From: BOG-908 sp965199235
GTDB lineage: Bacteria; Pseudomonadota; Alphaproteobacteria; Acetobacterales; Acetobacteraceae
Direction of reading: 5' to 3'
Assembly (NCBI GenBank): GCA_965199235.1
Contig: CBDAQU010000001.1
Coordinates: 438,659 to 502,658, forward strand
DNA: 64,000 nucleotides
Part shown: in pieces, positions 1 to 8,195 of the stretch
How the letters are laid out: each line of letters begins with the position of its first letter
Numbering within the stretch: position 1 is the first letter of the stretch
Program-made: the position numbers and the translations under genes
The notes under the pieces: model-generated
Databases searched by the model: none
What the model was told of the DNA's origin: nothing
Seen by the model: only the letters and a program-made list of their open reading frames with translations

Positions 1-1
1 A

Positions 2-244
2 GGCGCGACCGAGATGCAGCGCCAGCTCAACGCCTGGCTCGCCGCCTACTGCCTGGGTTCGGACGGCGCGTCGGACGAGATGCGTGCGCGCTTCCCCCTG
101 CGTGACGCAGGCGTCGAGGTCAACGAGATCGCCGGGCGTCCTGGCGCCCTGAGCTGCACGATCCGGCTGCAGCCGCATTTCCAGCTGGACAGCATCGCCA
201 CCAGCTTTCGCCTGGTGACCGAACTCGCCTCCTCCAACCGATAG
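2..244 (+). CDS. tssC: TssC, type VI sheath large subunit (3' end only)
   Basis: This is the C-terminal 80 residues of a protein whose start lies before the window; the frame is open from base 2. The tail (ARFPLRDAGVEV, GRPGALSCTIRLQPHFQLD, then SFRLVTEL) matches the conserved end of TssC/VipB, which with TssB forms the contractile sheath of the type VI secretion system. tagJ follows 7 bases after the stop, and the full tssE-F-G-H-J-K-L-M order downstream supports the call. tssB, hcp and clpV are presumably upstream, outside the window. Confidence 0.88.
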   Translation, partial: GATEMQRQLNAWLAAYCLGSDGASDEMRARFPLRDAGVEVNEIAGRPGALSCTIRLQPHFQLDSIATSFRLVTELASSNR

Positions 245-251
245 GCACGCC

Positions 252-1055
252 GTGGCACCCTCACCAGACATCGCCGGACTGCTCAACGCCGGCAATCTTG
301 CCGAGGCCGTGGCGCAGGCCGGCGCGCGCGTGCGCACCGCGGCGGGCGACCACGCCGCGCGCGCCACCCTGGCCGAGCTTCTGTGCCTGGAAGGATCGTT
401 CGAGCGGGCCGAGGCGCAGCTCGCCATCGTCGCGCAGCAGACGGTCGACAGGCCTGTCGCCATCGCCCGCATGCGTCACCTGATCCGTGCCGCGACGGCG
501 CGCGAAGCCTGGTTCCTGCAGGGCGCGGTGCCCAACCTGCTGGACGCGCCGACGCCGCTGCAGCGCGTGGCCATCGACCTTGCCCTGGCGATGCGCGCCG
601 GCGAGGCTGAGCGCGTCGCCGGGCTGCTGGAACAGGCTGAAACAATTCGGCCGAAACTGGCGGGCGAGGCCGATGGCGTGCCGTTCGACGACTGGCGCGA
701 CGTGGACGACCGGTCCGCCTGGTTTCTCGAGGTGCTGACCCATGATGGCGGATACATGTGGGTCGATCCTGCGACCGTTGCGGGACTGCGCTTCACGCCC
801 GCCGCCCGGCCGGTCGACTTGCTATGGCGGGAGGCGCGGATGGCGCTGCATGACGGCCGTGTCGCCGAAATCGTGGTGCCGGCGCAATACGTCTCGCCGG
901 AGCCCGGTCAGGCGCAGCGCCTGGCGCAATCGACCGATTGGCACGAGGAGCCGGGCGGCGCCTGCACCGGCTCCGGCCAGCGGCTGTGGCTGCTGGGAGA
1001 GGATGCGCGCGGCGTCATGGAACTCGGCGAGATCACCTTCGTGCCGCCGGCATGA
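252..1055 (+). CDS. tagJ: TagJ/ImpE, type VI accessory protein
   Basis: The 267-residue protein matches the ImpE/TagJ family. It has an alanine-rich TPR-like N-terminal half (repeats around residues 15-75, with ELLCLEGSFERAEAQL) and a C-terminal domain with WREARMAL, VPAQYVSP and LWLLGED motifs. In characterised systems TagJ binds the sheath subunit TssB and may help recruit the unfoldase ClpV; that role is family knowledge. The start is GTG 7 bases after tssC. The stop overlaps the tssE start in an ATGA junction, so translation is probably coupled. Confidence 0.85.
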   Translation: MAPSPDIAGLLNAGNLAEAVAQAGARVRTAAGDHAARATLAELLCLEGSFERAEAQLAIVAQQTVDRPVAIARMRHLIRAATAREAWFLQGAVPNLLDAPTPLQRVAIDLALAMRAGEAERVAGLLEQAETIRPKLAGEADGVPFDDWRDVDDRSAWFLEVLTHDGGYMWVDPATVAGLRFTPAARPVDLLWREARMALHDGRVAEIVVPAQYVSPEPGQAQRLAQSTDWHEEPGGACTGSGQRLWLLGEDARGVMELGEITFVPPA

Positions 1056-1546
1056 ACGACGTCTCTGCAGCGCTGGCGGCCCCGTCCCTGCTCGACCGCC
1101 TGCTGGATGCCGAGCCGGACAAGGCCCAGGACCCGCCGCGCACGCGCCAGAAGCAGGTGGCCGACGCTCTGGAGAGTCTGCGCCGCGATCTCGAAACGGT
1201 GCTGAACACGCGGCGCTGCCCGAAGACGCCGGCCAAGGCGCTGCCGCGCCTGCGGCGTTCCCTGCTCACCTTCGGCGTCGGAGACTTCATCGGCGCCAAC
1301 ATGATCACGCGTGAACAGCGCCAGATCTTCGCGACAGCCATCGAGGAATCGATCCGGGAGAGCGAGCCGCGCTTCCGCAACCTGTCGGTCAGCGTGATGG
1401 ACCCGCGCGATGCCGCCGAGCGCGTGCTGCGCCTGCGGATAGAGGCGATGGTGGTTCTGGAGGACAGCGCGGTGCCGGTGCTGTTCGCATCCTCGATCAA
1501 CCCGGCAACGCTGCGCTTCTCGGTGGCCGAAGCCAGCTATGTCTGA
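1052..1546 (+). CDS. tssE: TssE, type VI baseplate gp25-like protein
   Basis: Starting at the ATG that overlaps the tagJ stop gives 164 residues, the usual TssE size. The GPW/gp25 signature is visible: a LLDRLLD start, RRDLETVLNTRR, LRRSLLTFGVGDF, then an EESIRESEPRFRNL segment. TssE is the baseplate wedge protein homologous to phage T4 gp25 and acts in the cytoplasm under the membrane complex. An upstream in-frame start (938) would overlap tagJ by over 100 bases and adds no family-like sequence, so it was rejected. The end overlaps tssF by 8 bases. Confidence 0.92.
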   Translation: MNDVSAALAAPSLLDRLLDAEPDKAQDPPRTRQKQVADALESLRRDLETVLNTRRCPKTPAKALPRLRRSLLTFGVGDFIGANMITREQRQIFATAIEESIRESEPRFRNLSVSVMDPRDAAERVLRLRIEAMVVLEDSAVPVLFASSINPATLRFSVAEASYV

Positions 1547-3353
1547 CCAGCTTCTGCCGCTCTACGACCAGGAACTCGCCTACCTGCGGCAGCTCGCGGG
1601 CGAGTTCGCCGACGCGCACCCCAAGATCGCCGGCCGCCTGCGGTTGTCTGCCGATGCGGTGGACGACCCGCACGTGGCGCGGCTGATGGAGGGTTTCGCG
1701 CTGATCGCGGCGCGCATCCGCCAGAAGCTGGACGACGACTACCCGGAGCTGACCAACTCCCTGCTTAGCGCGCTCTACCCGCACATGCTGGCGCCGTTTC
1801 CCTCCGCATCGGTGGCCCGCTTCTCGCCCCTGCCGGACCTGGACGGGGTGTTCGCGATCCGGCGCCACACCGCGCTCGAGATGGAGCCGATCGGCGGCGA
1901 GGCCTGCCGTTACCGCACGACGCAGGACGTCGAGCTCTGGCCGGTCGCGGTGGTGTCGGCCGAGCTGCGCGGACGGCCTTTGGTGGCGCCGGCCGGAGCG
2001 CTGTCGCAGCACGCCGCCAGCAGCCTTCGGCTGGTGCTCGAATGCCTGTCGCCGTCGCAAACCTTCACCCATCTTGGGGTCGAGCGGTTGCGCTTCTACC
2101 TGCACGGCCTGCCGCAGCACGCGGCCGGGCTTTACGAGCTGCTGTCGAACAACCTGCTCGGCGTCGCACTGGCCGACCACCCGGAGGATGCGCGCGCGGT
2201 CTTCCTGGGCGCCGGCGCCGTCACCCAGGGCGGGTTCGGCGAGAACGAAGCGCTGGTGCCCACCTCGCCCAGGTCCTTGGACGCCTACCGTCTGCTCGGC
2301 GAGTATTTCTCATACCCGGCCAAGTTCATGTTCGTCGACCTCGCGGGCATCAGCGCCAAGACGCTGCAGGCGGCCGGGCGCAGGCTCGAAGTGTTTTTCT
2401 ACTTCGACCGCTCGGTGCAGGCGCTTGAGCGGCAGGTGACCGCCGACAGTATGCAGCTCGGCTGCACGCCGATCATCAACCTGTTCGCCCAGCGCGCCGA
2501 GCCGGTCGCGCTGACGCACGAGACCGCGGAGTACCACGTGGTCCCCGACAGCCGCCGGCACGCGACGCGCGAGGTGTTCTCGGTCGACCGGGTGACCCTG
2601 AACCAGGCCGGCAGCGGCAGCCGGCAGGTGGTGCCGTATTTCGCCAGCCATCACGCCGCAGATCCGTCGCGCCAGACGCTGTTCTGGGCGACCCAGCGCC
2701 GGCGGCTGGGCGAGCGGGACGACAGCACCGACGTCATGCTGTCGATCGTCGATACCGAGCTGAACCCCGCCTCGCCCACCGACGGCATCCTCGCCATCGA
2801 GACCACCTGCCTCAACCGCGACCTGCCGCGGCAGATCCCCTACGGCGGCAAGCGCCCGCATGTCAGCCTGGTCGACGGTGCGGCCGAGATCACCGGCGTG
2901 CGCTGCATCACCCCGCCCACCGCGACGCTGCGCCCCCCCGGCGGACGGCGCTCGAACTGGCAGCTGGCATCACAGCTCGCCCTGAACCATCTTTCGCTGT
3001 GCGACGGCGAGCAAGGCGCCGACGCGCTGCGCGAGATCCTTCGCCTGCACGATTTGCGCGACGTGCCGGAGACCCGCGCCGCGATCGAGAGCATACGCAG
3101 CGTGACCTGCGCCCGCGGCACCGCGAGGCTGCCTGGAAGCGGTGCCATCTGCCGCGGCATCGACGTCACGATGGAACTCGACGCACGCCGGCTGGAGGGC
3201 ACCGGCGCCTTCCTGTTCGCCACCGTCGTCGAGCGCTTCCTGGGCCTTTACGCGTCGATGAACAGTTTCACGCGCCTGATCGTCAGGCTGCACGGGCGGG
3301 AGGAAGTGCTGCGCGTGTTCCCGCCGCGTGCCGGCGACCGGCCTTTGCTGTGA
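1539..3353 (+). CDS. tssF: TssF (VasA/ImpG), type VI baseplate protein
   Basis: The 604-residue length is typical of TssF. It opens with LLPLYDQELAYLRQLAGEFA and AHPKIAGRL, then DPHVARLMEGFALIAARIRQKLDD, the hallmark N-terminus of the VasA family. Other family features are LLGEYFSYPAKFMFVDL in the middle and LEVFFYFDRSVQALE near residue 285. With TssG it makes the heterotrimeric wedge that builds the baseplate with TssE and TssK. It starts inside the end of tssE and is followed 10 bases later by tssG, consistent with one transcript. Confidence 0.94.
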   Translation: MSDQLLPLYDQELAYLRQLAGEFADAHPKIAGRLRLSADAVDDPHVARLMEGFALIAARIRQKLDDDYPELTNSLLSALYPHMLAPFPSASVARFSPLPDLDGVFAIRRHTALEMEPIGGEACRYRTTQDVELWPVAVVSAELRGRPLVAPAGALSQHAASSLRLVLECLSPSQTFTHLGVERLRFYLHGLPQHAAGLYELLSNNLLGVALADHPEDARAVFLGAGAVTQGGFGENEALVPTSPRSLDAYRLLGEYFSYPAKFMFVDLAGISAKTLQAAGRRLEVFFYFDRSVQALERQVTADSMQLGCTPIINLFAQRAEPVALTHETAEYHVVPDSRRHATREVFSVDRVTLNQAGSGSRQVVPYFASHHAADPSRQTLFWATQRRRLGERDDSTDVMLSIVDTELNPASPTDGILAIETTCLNRDLPRQIPYGGKRPHVSLVDGAAEITGVRCITPPTATLRPPGGRRSNWQLASQLALNHLSLCDGEQGADALREILRLHDLRDVPETRAAIESIRSVTCARGTARLPGSGAICRGIDVTMELDARRLEGTGAFLFATVVERFLGLYASMNSFTRLIVRLHGREEVLRVFPPRAGDRPLL

Positions 3354-3363
3354 CGGCGGCCAG

Positions 3364-4470
3364 GTGAGACCGCCCAGTACCCTGGCCGCCCGTCTGGCGG
3401 CGGTGCCCCACCGTTTCGATGGGCTGCACGCCGTCCGCCTGACGGAGCTGGGCGTGGCGCGGCTCGGCACCGCAGCCGCACCCGCCGAGGAGGGAACGCG
3501 CCTTGCGGTCAGCCAGGGCCTCGCATTCGCGTCCTCTCCGGTCGTCTCGGTCGTGAGCCATGAGCGCGGGCATGCGGTGCGCCTGGCGTTCATGGGCCTG
3601 ACCGGGCCGCTCGGCGTGCTGCCGCAGCCTTACAGCGAGCTGGTGCACAAGGCCGACAGGCTGCGCAACCGCGCCGTATCGGCCTTCCTCGACATGTTCA
3701 ACCACCGTCTGGCGAGCCTGTTCGTTCGAGCCGGCGAAAAATATCGCCTGGGCCTGCTGCTGCAGCGCGCGGCGACCGAGCCGCCCGCCCATGGCAGCCA
3801 GACGCCATCGCAGTCGAGCCGCGACCCGGCCAGCAACGCCATGCTCGCGCTGGCGGGGTTCGGTACGTCTCATCTGCGCCGGCGGATGGCGGTGGAGGAC
3901 GACGTCGTCCTGTTCTACGCCGGGCTGTTCGCCGCCCGGCTTCGGCCGCCCGGCGCGCTGCGCGCCATGCTGTCGGACTATCTCGGCATGGATGTGCGGA
4001 TCGAGTCGTTCAGCGGCCGCTGGGTGCCGGTCAGGCCATCCGAACAGACCTGCCTGACTCGCGCCGGCGAGTCGCCACGCTTTGCAACGCTCGGCGTTGA
4101 CGCGGTCGCGGGCGCGCGCACCTGGGACGTGCAAGGCAACTTCCGCGTCGTCGTCGGACCGGTGGACACGCGCGGCATGCGTGCGCTGATGCCGGACCAG
4201 CCATGCCTGCGCAAGCTGGTCGACCTCGTGCGCGCCTATGCCGGACTGGACCTCGGCTTCGACGTTCAGGTGGTGCTACGCCGTGATTGCGTGCCCGATC
4301 TGACGTTGGGCGGCGAGGACTCGCCCGACCCGCCGAGGCTTGGCTGGAACACCTGGGCCAAGAGTCTGCCGGCCCTGCAGGACAAGGACGACATCCTTCT
4401 GGATCCGGACCTTGTCTTCGCTGTAGCCGGGCCGCATTCAGGGACAAGCACACGCAACCTCGGCGATTAG
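3364..4470 (+). CDS. tssG: TssG (VasB/ImpH), type VI baseplate protein
   Basis: The GTG at 3364 was chosen because it begins 10 bases after tssF and puts the family landmark PHRFDGLHAVRL close to the N-terminus. The upstream ATG at 3328 would overlap tssF. The product is 368 residues with AFMGLTGPLGVLPQPYSELV, LDMFNHRLASLFVRAGEKYR and GLFAARLRPPGALRAMLSDY, all TssG hallmarks. TssG pairs with TssF in the baseplate wedge. The C-terminal DLTLGGEDSPDPPRLGWNTW is also typical of the family. Confidence 0.92.
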   Translation: MRPPSTLAARLAAVPHRFDGLHAVRLTELGVARLGTAAAPAEEGTRLAVSQGLAFASSPVVSVVSHERGHAVRLAFMGLTGPLGVLPQPYSELVHKADRLRNRAVSAFLDMFNHRLASLFVRAGEKYRLGLLLQRAATEPPAHGSQTPSQSSRDPASNAMLALAGFGTSHLRRRMAVEDDVVLFYAGLFAARLRPPGALRAMLSDYLGMDVRIESFSGRWVPVRPSEQTCLTRAGESPRFATLGVDAVAGARTWDVQGNFRVVVGPVDTRGMRALMPDQPCLRKLVDLVRAYAGLDLGFDVQVVLRRDCVPDLTLGGEDSPDPPRLGWNTWAKSLPALQDKDDILLDPDLVFAVAGPHSGTSTRNLGD

Positions 4471-4484
4471 ACGGTATTGAGACC

Positions 4485-6299
4485 ATGAAGCTGATCCTCC
4501 GCCTGACGGACCACGACGACGACACCGGCCAGAGCCGCACGCTTGAAACGGGCCGCATGAGCATCGGCCGCGGCCCGCAGAACGACTGGGTGCTGGCCGA
4601 TCCCGACCGCACGCTGTCGAAGATCCATTGCCGTATCGATGCGTCAGACGGTCATTTCATGCTGACTGATTTGAGCACCAACGGCGTGTTCATGACCGGA
4701 ACGTCTCAGCCGATCGGGCGGGGCCACTCGGTGGCGCTTGAGGACGGGGAGAGTTTTTCGATCGGGCCCTACAAGCTGACCGCCGAAATCGTCGGCCAGT
4801 CAGGCGGATTGATGCTGGATCAGGGGCTTGGGCTGCCGGATGCCGATCCCGAAACGGTGTTTGCCGGCGGCAGCGGCCGGCCGAGCACCGGCCTGTCTCC
4901 CCTGACGCCGTCGATCTCCGAACCCTGGCTGACTGACGTGCCTGGCGGCGAGTTCGGTCCTGGGCGGCGTGCGGCGCCGCAGGGTTGGGACGCGCCGCCG
5001 GATCCTGCGACCTACGCAGCCAGCGGCATGTTCGAACAATCCTCGTCCGGCACCCGCCCGATGACCGGCAATCCGTTCACCGGTTCGGACCTGTTCAGCC
5101 AAACCTCCGAGCACGTTCCGGCCGCGTCCACAGTCATGCGCATCCCGGAAAGCCAGGTGGTTCTGCCGACCGACTGGATGGAGGCGGACCCCATGGAGCA
5201 GGTGGCGGAGGCTCCGCACTCGGCCCCGCCAGCGCTGTGGCCGCCAGCACTTCCAGACGAGACGCCGAGCCTGGCGCAGGATGCCGCGCCGGCCGCGTCC
5301 CCGGCCGTGTCTGCGCCTGCCGCCCAGTTGCCCGCCGATTGGATCGTGCCGGAGACGGTTTCGACGCCGCGCCTGCCTGCTGGATGGGACCCCGCCCCTG
5401 CCGAGCCGCCGCCGCCGGTCTCCGTCCTGGCGCCGCCGCCCGACCCCGTCACGTTCAAGCCGCCGATGCCCGCCATAGCGCCCAAGCCGCCGGTGATCGA
5501 GGACGCGCCGGCGCCGGCCATCGTGGCAGCCCCCCCTGTTGCCACAACGATCAAGCCCACGCTCGTGGCGCCCACGCCAGCTTCTCAAGCGCCGCCAATC
5601 ATGCGGCCCTCGCCGCGTCCGCAGCGCCCTGCGCCTGCATCCCGCCCGGCTCAAGTCCCCCCACAGCCGGTTCCGCCTCCCCCGCAGCAGGCGGCGCCAC
5701 CGTCTGCCCCGTCGCACGGGGGGGTTGCACGCGCGTTCCTGGACGGCGCCGGCCTGCCGCCCGACACTCTGGACGGCGTTGACACCGAAGCGGCGTTCTA
5801 CGAAATCGGCCAGATGGTCCGGGCGGCGGTGGAAGGCGTCCGCGACGTCCTCAGCACGCGCGCGCTGGTCAAATCGGAGTTCCGCGTCGATCAGACCGTG
5901 CTGCGCCGGTCCGACAACAACGCGGTCAAGTTCGCGCCCGACGTTCAGCGATGCCTCGCCGCAATGGTCGGCGCCTCGCCACCTGGCTTCCTTCCAGGCC
6001 CTGCCGCGATGCAGCAGAGCATGGACGACATCAAGGCGCATGAACTGGCGCTGGTCGCCGCGCTGAACAGCGTTTTCGCCGATATGGGCCAACAGCTCGA
6101 TCCCGAGGCGATCATGCGGCGCGCGCGTCAGGATACCGGCTTCACGACGATGCTGCCCTATGCAAGAGAGGCGAAATGCTGGGCGATCTACACCGAAACA
6201 TATCGTCTGCTGCAGGATAGCGGCGCGGCCAACACGGCGGGCTCGCTTCTCGCGCCGCTCGCCCAGGCCTATGCGCGCCAGTTGCGCAGGGGCGGTTGA
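4485..6299 (+). CDS. tagH: TagH, FHA-domain type VI regulator
   Basis: The 604-residue protein has three parts. Residues 1-100 form a forkhead-associated domain (GRMSIGRGPQNDWVLADPD, SKIHCRI, LTDLSTNGVFM). Residues about 150-410 are a long Pro/Ala-rich linker with a run of PPP motifs. The C-terminal 190 residues match the T6SS FHA-associated domain (FLDGAGLP, MVRAAVEGVRDVLSTRA, VKSEFRVDQTVLRRSDNNAVKF). FHA domains bind phospho-threonine. In related systems this protein reads kinase output and switches secretion on. The likely ligands here are the Thr motifs in PpkA and TssL. The start is an ATG 14 bases after tssG; longer upstream starts lie inside tssG. Confidence 0.93.
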   Translation: MKLILRLTDHDDDTGQSRTLETGRMSIGRGPQNDWVLADPDRTLSKIHCRIDASDGHFMLTDLSTNGVFMTGTSQPIGRGHSVALEDGESFSIGPYKLTAEIVGQSGGLMLDQGLGLPDADPETVFAGGSGRPSTGLSPLTPSISEPWLTDVPGGEFGPGRRAAPQGWDAPPDPATYAASGMFEQSSSGTRPMTGNPFTGSDLFSQTSEHVPAASTVMRIPESQVVLPTDWMEADPMEQVAEAPHSAPPALWPPALPDETPSLAQDAAPAASPAVSAPAAQLPADWIVPETVSTPRLPAGWDPAPAEPPPPVSVLAPPPDPVTFKPPMPAIAPKPPVIEDAPAPAIVAAPPVATTIKPTLVAPTPASQAPPIMRPSPRPQRPAPASRPAQVPPQPVPPPPQQAAPPSAPSHGGVARAFLDGAGLPPDTLDGVDTEAAFYEIGQMVRAAVEGVRDVLSTRALVKSEFRVDQTVLRRSDNNAVKFAPDVQRCLAAMVGASPPGFLPGPAAMQQSMDDIKAHELALVAALNSVFADMGQQLDPEAIMRRARQDTGFTTMLPYAREAKCWAIYTETYRLLQDSGAANTAGSLLAPLAQAYARQLRRGG

Positions 6300-6391
6300 T
6301 GCGTCTCTCGCTCGCAGCAGAGCCTTCGGTTAGACATCGGCCTGCCCCGGCCACCGCATCGGTGGCCGTCCGGGGATCCTCCAATTCAGGA

Positions 6392-6841
6392 ATGTCGATG
6401 TCTCGCGCTAACCAATTGTTCTGCCTGCCACTCATCTGTGTTCTGAGTGCCTGTGCGTCAGGCCCGCCGACGACGGTCCACCTCACCGTGCGCGCCGGAC
6501 CGGGGCTGAACCCGGACGAGACGGGACTGCCCAATCCCGTGCAGACGCATATCTACCTGCTCCGAGCAGCCGAAACGTTCAGTAACACGGATTATTTTCA
6601 GCTGGCCGACAAGGGAAAATCCATTCTGGGACCAGATCTTCTGGCCGAGGACAACGAGATCGTCCGACCTGGCCAGACCCGCGACGTCGCTTTGCCAGTG
6701 CCGCCAGGGACCAAGGTAGTGGCCGTTGCAGCATCGTTCCGCAACATCGACCAGGGAACGTGGCGCGTGGTCACCCCGTTGCGCAGCCGCATCGTCTTGA
6801 CCATGGGCCCGCAAACGGTTCAGGTGACCGACAGCAAATGA
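6392..6841 (+). CDS. tssJ: TssJ, type VI outer-membrane lipoprotein
   Basis: From the ATG at 6392 the product is 149 residues: a short basic start, a hydrophobic stretch and a lipobox LSAC near residue 20, followed by the TssJ transthyretin-like fold (VHLTVRAGPGLNPDE, VQTHIYLLRAAETFSNTDYFQL, LAEDNEIVRPGQTRDVAL). TssJ anchors TssM to the outer membrane. An in-frame start at 6296 overlaps tagH and adds 32 residues ahead of the signal peptide, which argues against it; ATG 6398 is an alternative. The gene lies directly upstream of tssK-L-M, as in most systems. Confidence 0.9.
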   Translation: MSMSRANQLFCLPLICVLSACASGPPTTVHLTVRAGPGLNPDETGLPNPVQTHIYLLRAAETFSNTDYFQLADKGKSILGPDLLAEDNEIVRPGQTRDVALPVPPGTKVVAVAASFRNIDQGTWRVVTPLRSRIVLTMGPQTVQVTDSK

Positions 6842-6854
6842 CTGCCTGACGCCG

Positions 6855-8192
6855 ATGCAATCTGCCAACCGCGTAGTCTGGACGGAGGGCATGTTCCTCC
6901 GCGTTCAGCACTTCCAGCAGGCCGACCGGTGGACCGAGTCGCTGGTGCGGTCGGCCGTGCGCGACATGCAGCCGCATCGCTGGGGTGTCGCCGACATCGC
7001 GTTCGACCGCGACATGTTGCACATCGGCAAGTTTGCCCTCTCCTCCTGCCGCGGCGTGATGCCGGACGGCACGTCGTTCTCGATCCCCGAAGACGCCGAC
7101 CCGCCGCCGCCTCTGGAGCTGACCGGCTCCGAACGGGGAGCGACGGTTTACCTCGCCCTGCCTTTGCGGCAGCAGGGCGCGTTCGAGACCGGCAGCGAAC
7201 GGCGCGAGGATGCCGGCACGCGCTATCGGCGCAGCGTTTACGACGCGCCCGACGCCAACAGCGGCAGTTTCGCGCATGCCTCGCTGGAGGTGGGGCGTTC
7301 GCGCCTCAGCTACCTGGTCTCCGGCGCGCCGACCGCCGGCTACGCGCTGCTGCCGGTGGCCGCCATCGTGGAGATGCGGCCGGACCTGTCCGTGCTGCTG
7401 GACGAAAAATTCATCGCTCCCTGCCTGAACTGCGCGTCGCAGCCGGTCATCCTCGGATTTCTCACCGAACTGCACGGCCTGATCACCCACCGTGCCGAAG
7501 CAATCGCCGCGCGCATGGCCGACCCTTCCGTTCGCGGCACGGCGGAGGTCGCCGATTTCATGCTGCTGCAAAGCATGAACCGCGCCGAGCCGCTGCTTCG
7601 GCACCTGCTTTCGGCGGCAGCCACGCTGCACCCGGAGGAATTCTACCGGCACTGCATCGTGCTTGCGGGCGAACTTGCGACCTACACCGCACAGAGCAAG
7701 CGCGCCGCCGTGTTTCCGCCCTACAAGCACGACAGCCTGTACGCGACCTTCGCGCCGGTGTTCGCCGATTTGCGAGCCTCACTCAGCAGCGTTCTTGAAC
7801 AGACCGCGGTCATGATCCAGTTGCAGGACCGCCGTCACGGCGTGCGCGTGGGCATGATCGCCGACCGTTCGCTTCTGCTGGGCGCGACCTTCGTGCTCAG
7901 CGTGCATGCCGACGTGCCTGCCGAACAGCTGCGCCGCATGTTCCCCAATCAGATGAAGATCGGGCCGGTCGAACAGATCGCGCAACTGGTCAACATCGCG
8001 CTGCCTGGCATTCCGATCCGTCCGCTACCGGTGGCGCCGCGCCAGCTCCCCTACCGCTCGGGCTCGGTGTATTTCGAGCTGGATCGCGGCGGGCCGATCT
8101 GGAAACAGCTTGCAACATCCGGTGCGATTGCGCTGCATCTTGCCGGCAGCTTCCCGCAGATTGAAATGGAACTTTGGGCGATCAAGGATTAA
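6855..8192 (+). CDS. tssK: TssK, type VI baseplate-membrane connector
   Basis: The 445-residue length is the usual TssK size. The N-terminus RVVWTEGMFLRVQHFQQADRW is diagnostic: TssK proteins open with a W-x-EGMfL-x-pQHfQ pattern. LYLxLP-like and LLDEKFIAPCLNC segments and a C-terminal ALPGIPIRPLPVAPRQLPYR with YFELDRGGPIWKQL complete the family signature. TssK trimers link the TssEFG baseplate to TssL/TssM. It begins 13 bases after tssJ and ends 3 bases before tssL. Confidence 0.95.
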   Translation: MQSANRVVWTEGMFLRVQHFQQADRWTESLVRSAVRDMQPHRWGVADIAFDRDMLHIGKFALSSCRGVMPDGTSFSIPEDADPPPPLELTGSERGATVYLALPLRQQGAFETGSERREDAGTRYRRSVYDAPDANSGSFAHASLEVGRSRLSYLVSGAPTAGYALLPVAAIVEMRPDLSVLLDEKFIAPCLNCASQPVILGFLTELHGLITHRAEAIAARMADPSVRGTAEVADFMLLQSMNRAEPLLRHLLSAAATLHPEEFYRHCIVLAGELATYTAQSKRAAVFPPYKHDSLYATFAPVFADLRASLSSVLEQTAVMIQLQDRRHGVRVGMIADRSLLLGATFVLSVHADVPAEQLRRMFPNQMKIGPVEQIAQLVNIALPGIPIRPLPVAPRQLPYRSGSVYFELDRGGPIWKQLATSGAIALHLAGSFPQIEMELWAIKD

Positions 8193-8195
8193 ATC

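Noticed and set aside
4800..6092. A 430-codon minus frame opposite tagH
   Set aside because: Arg/Gly-rich composition arising from the Pro-rich linker of TagH read in reverse.
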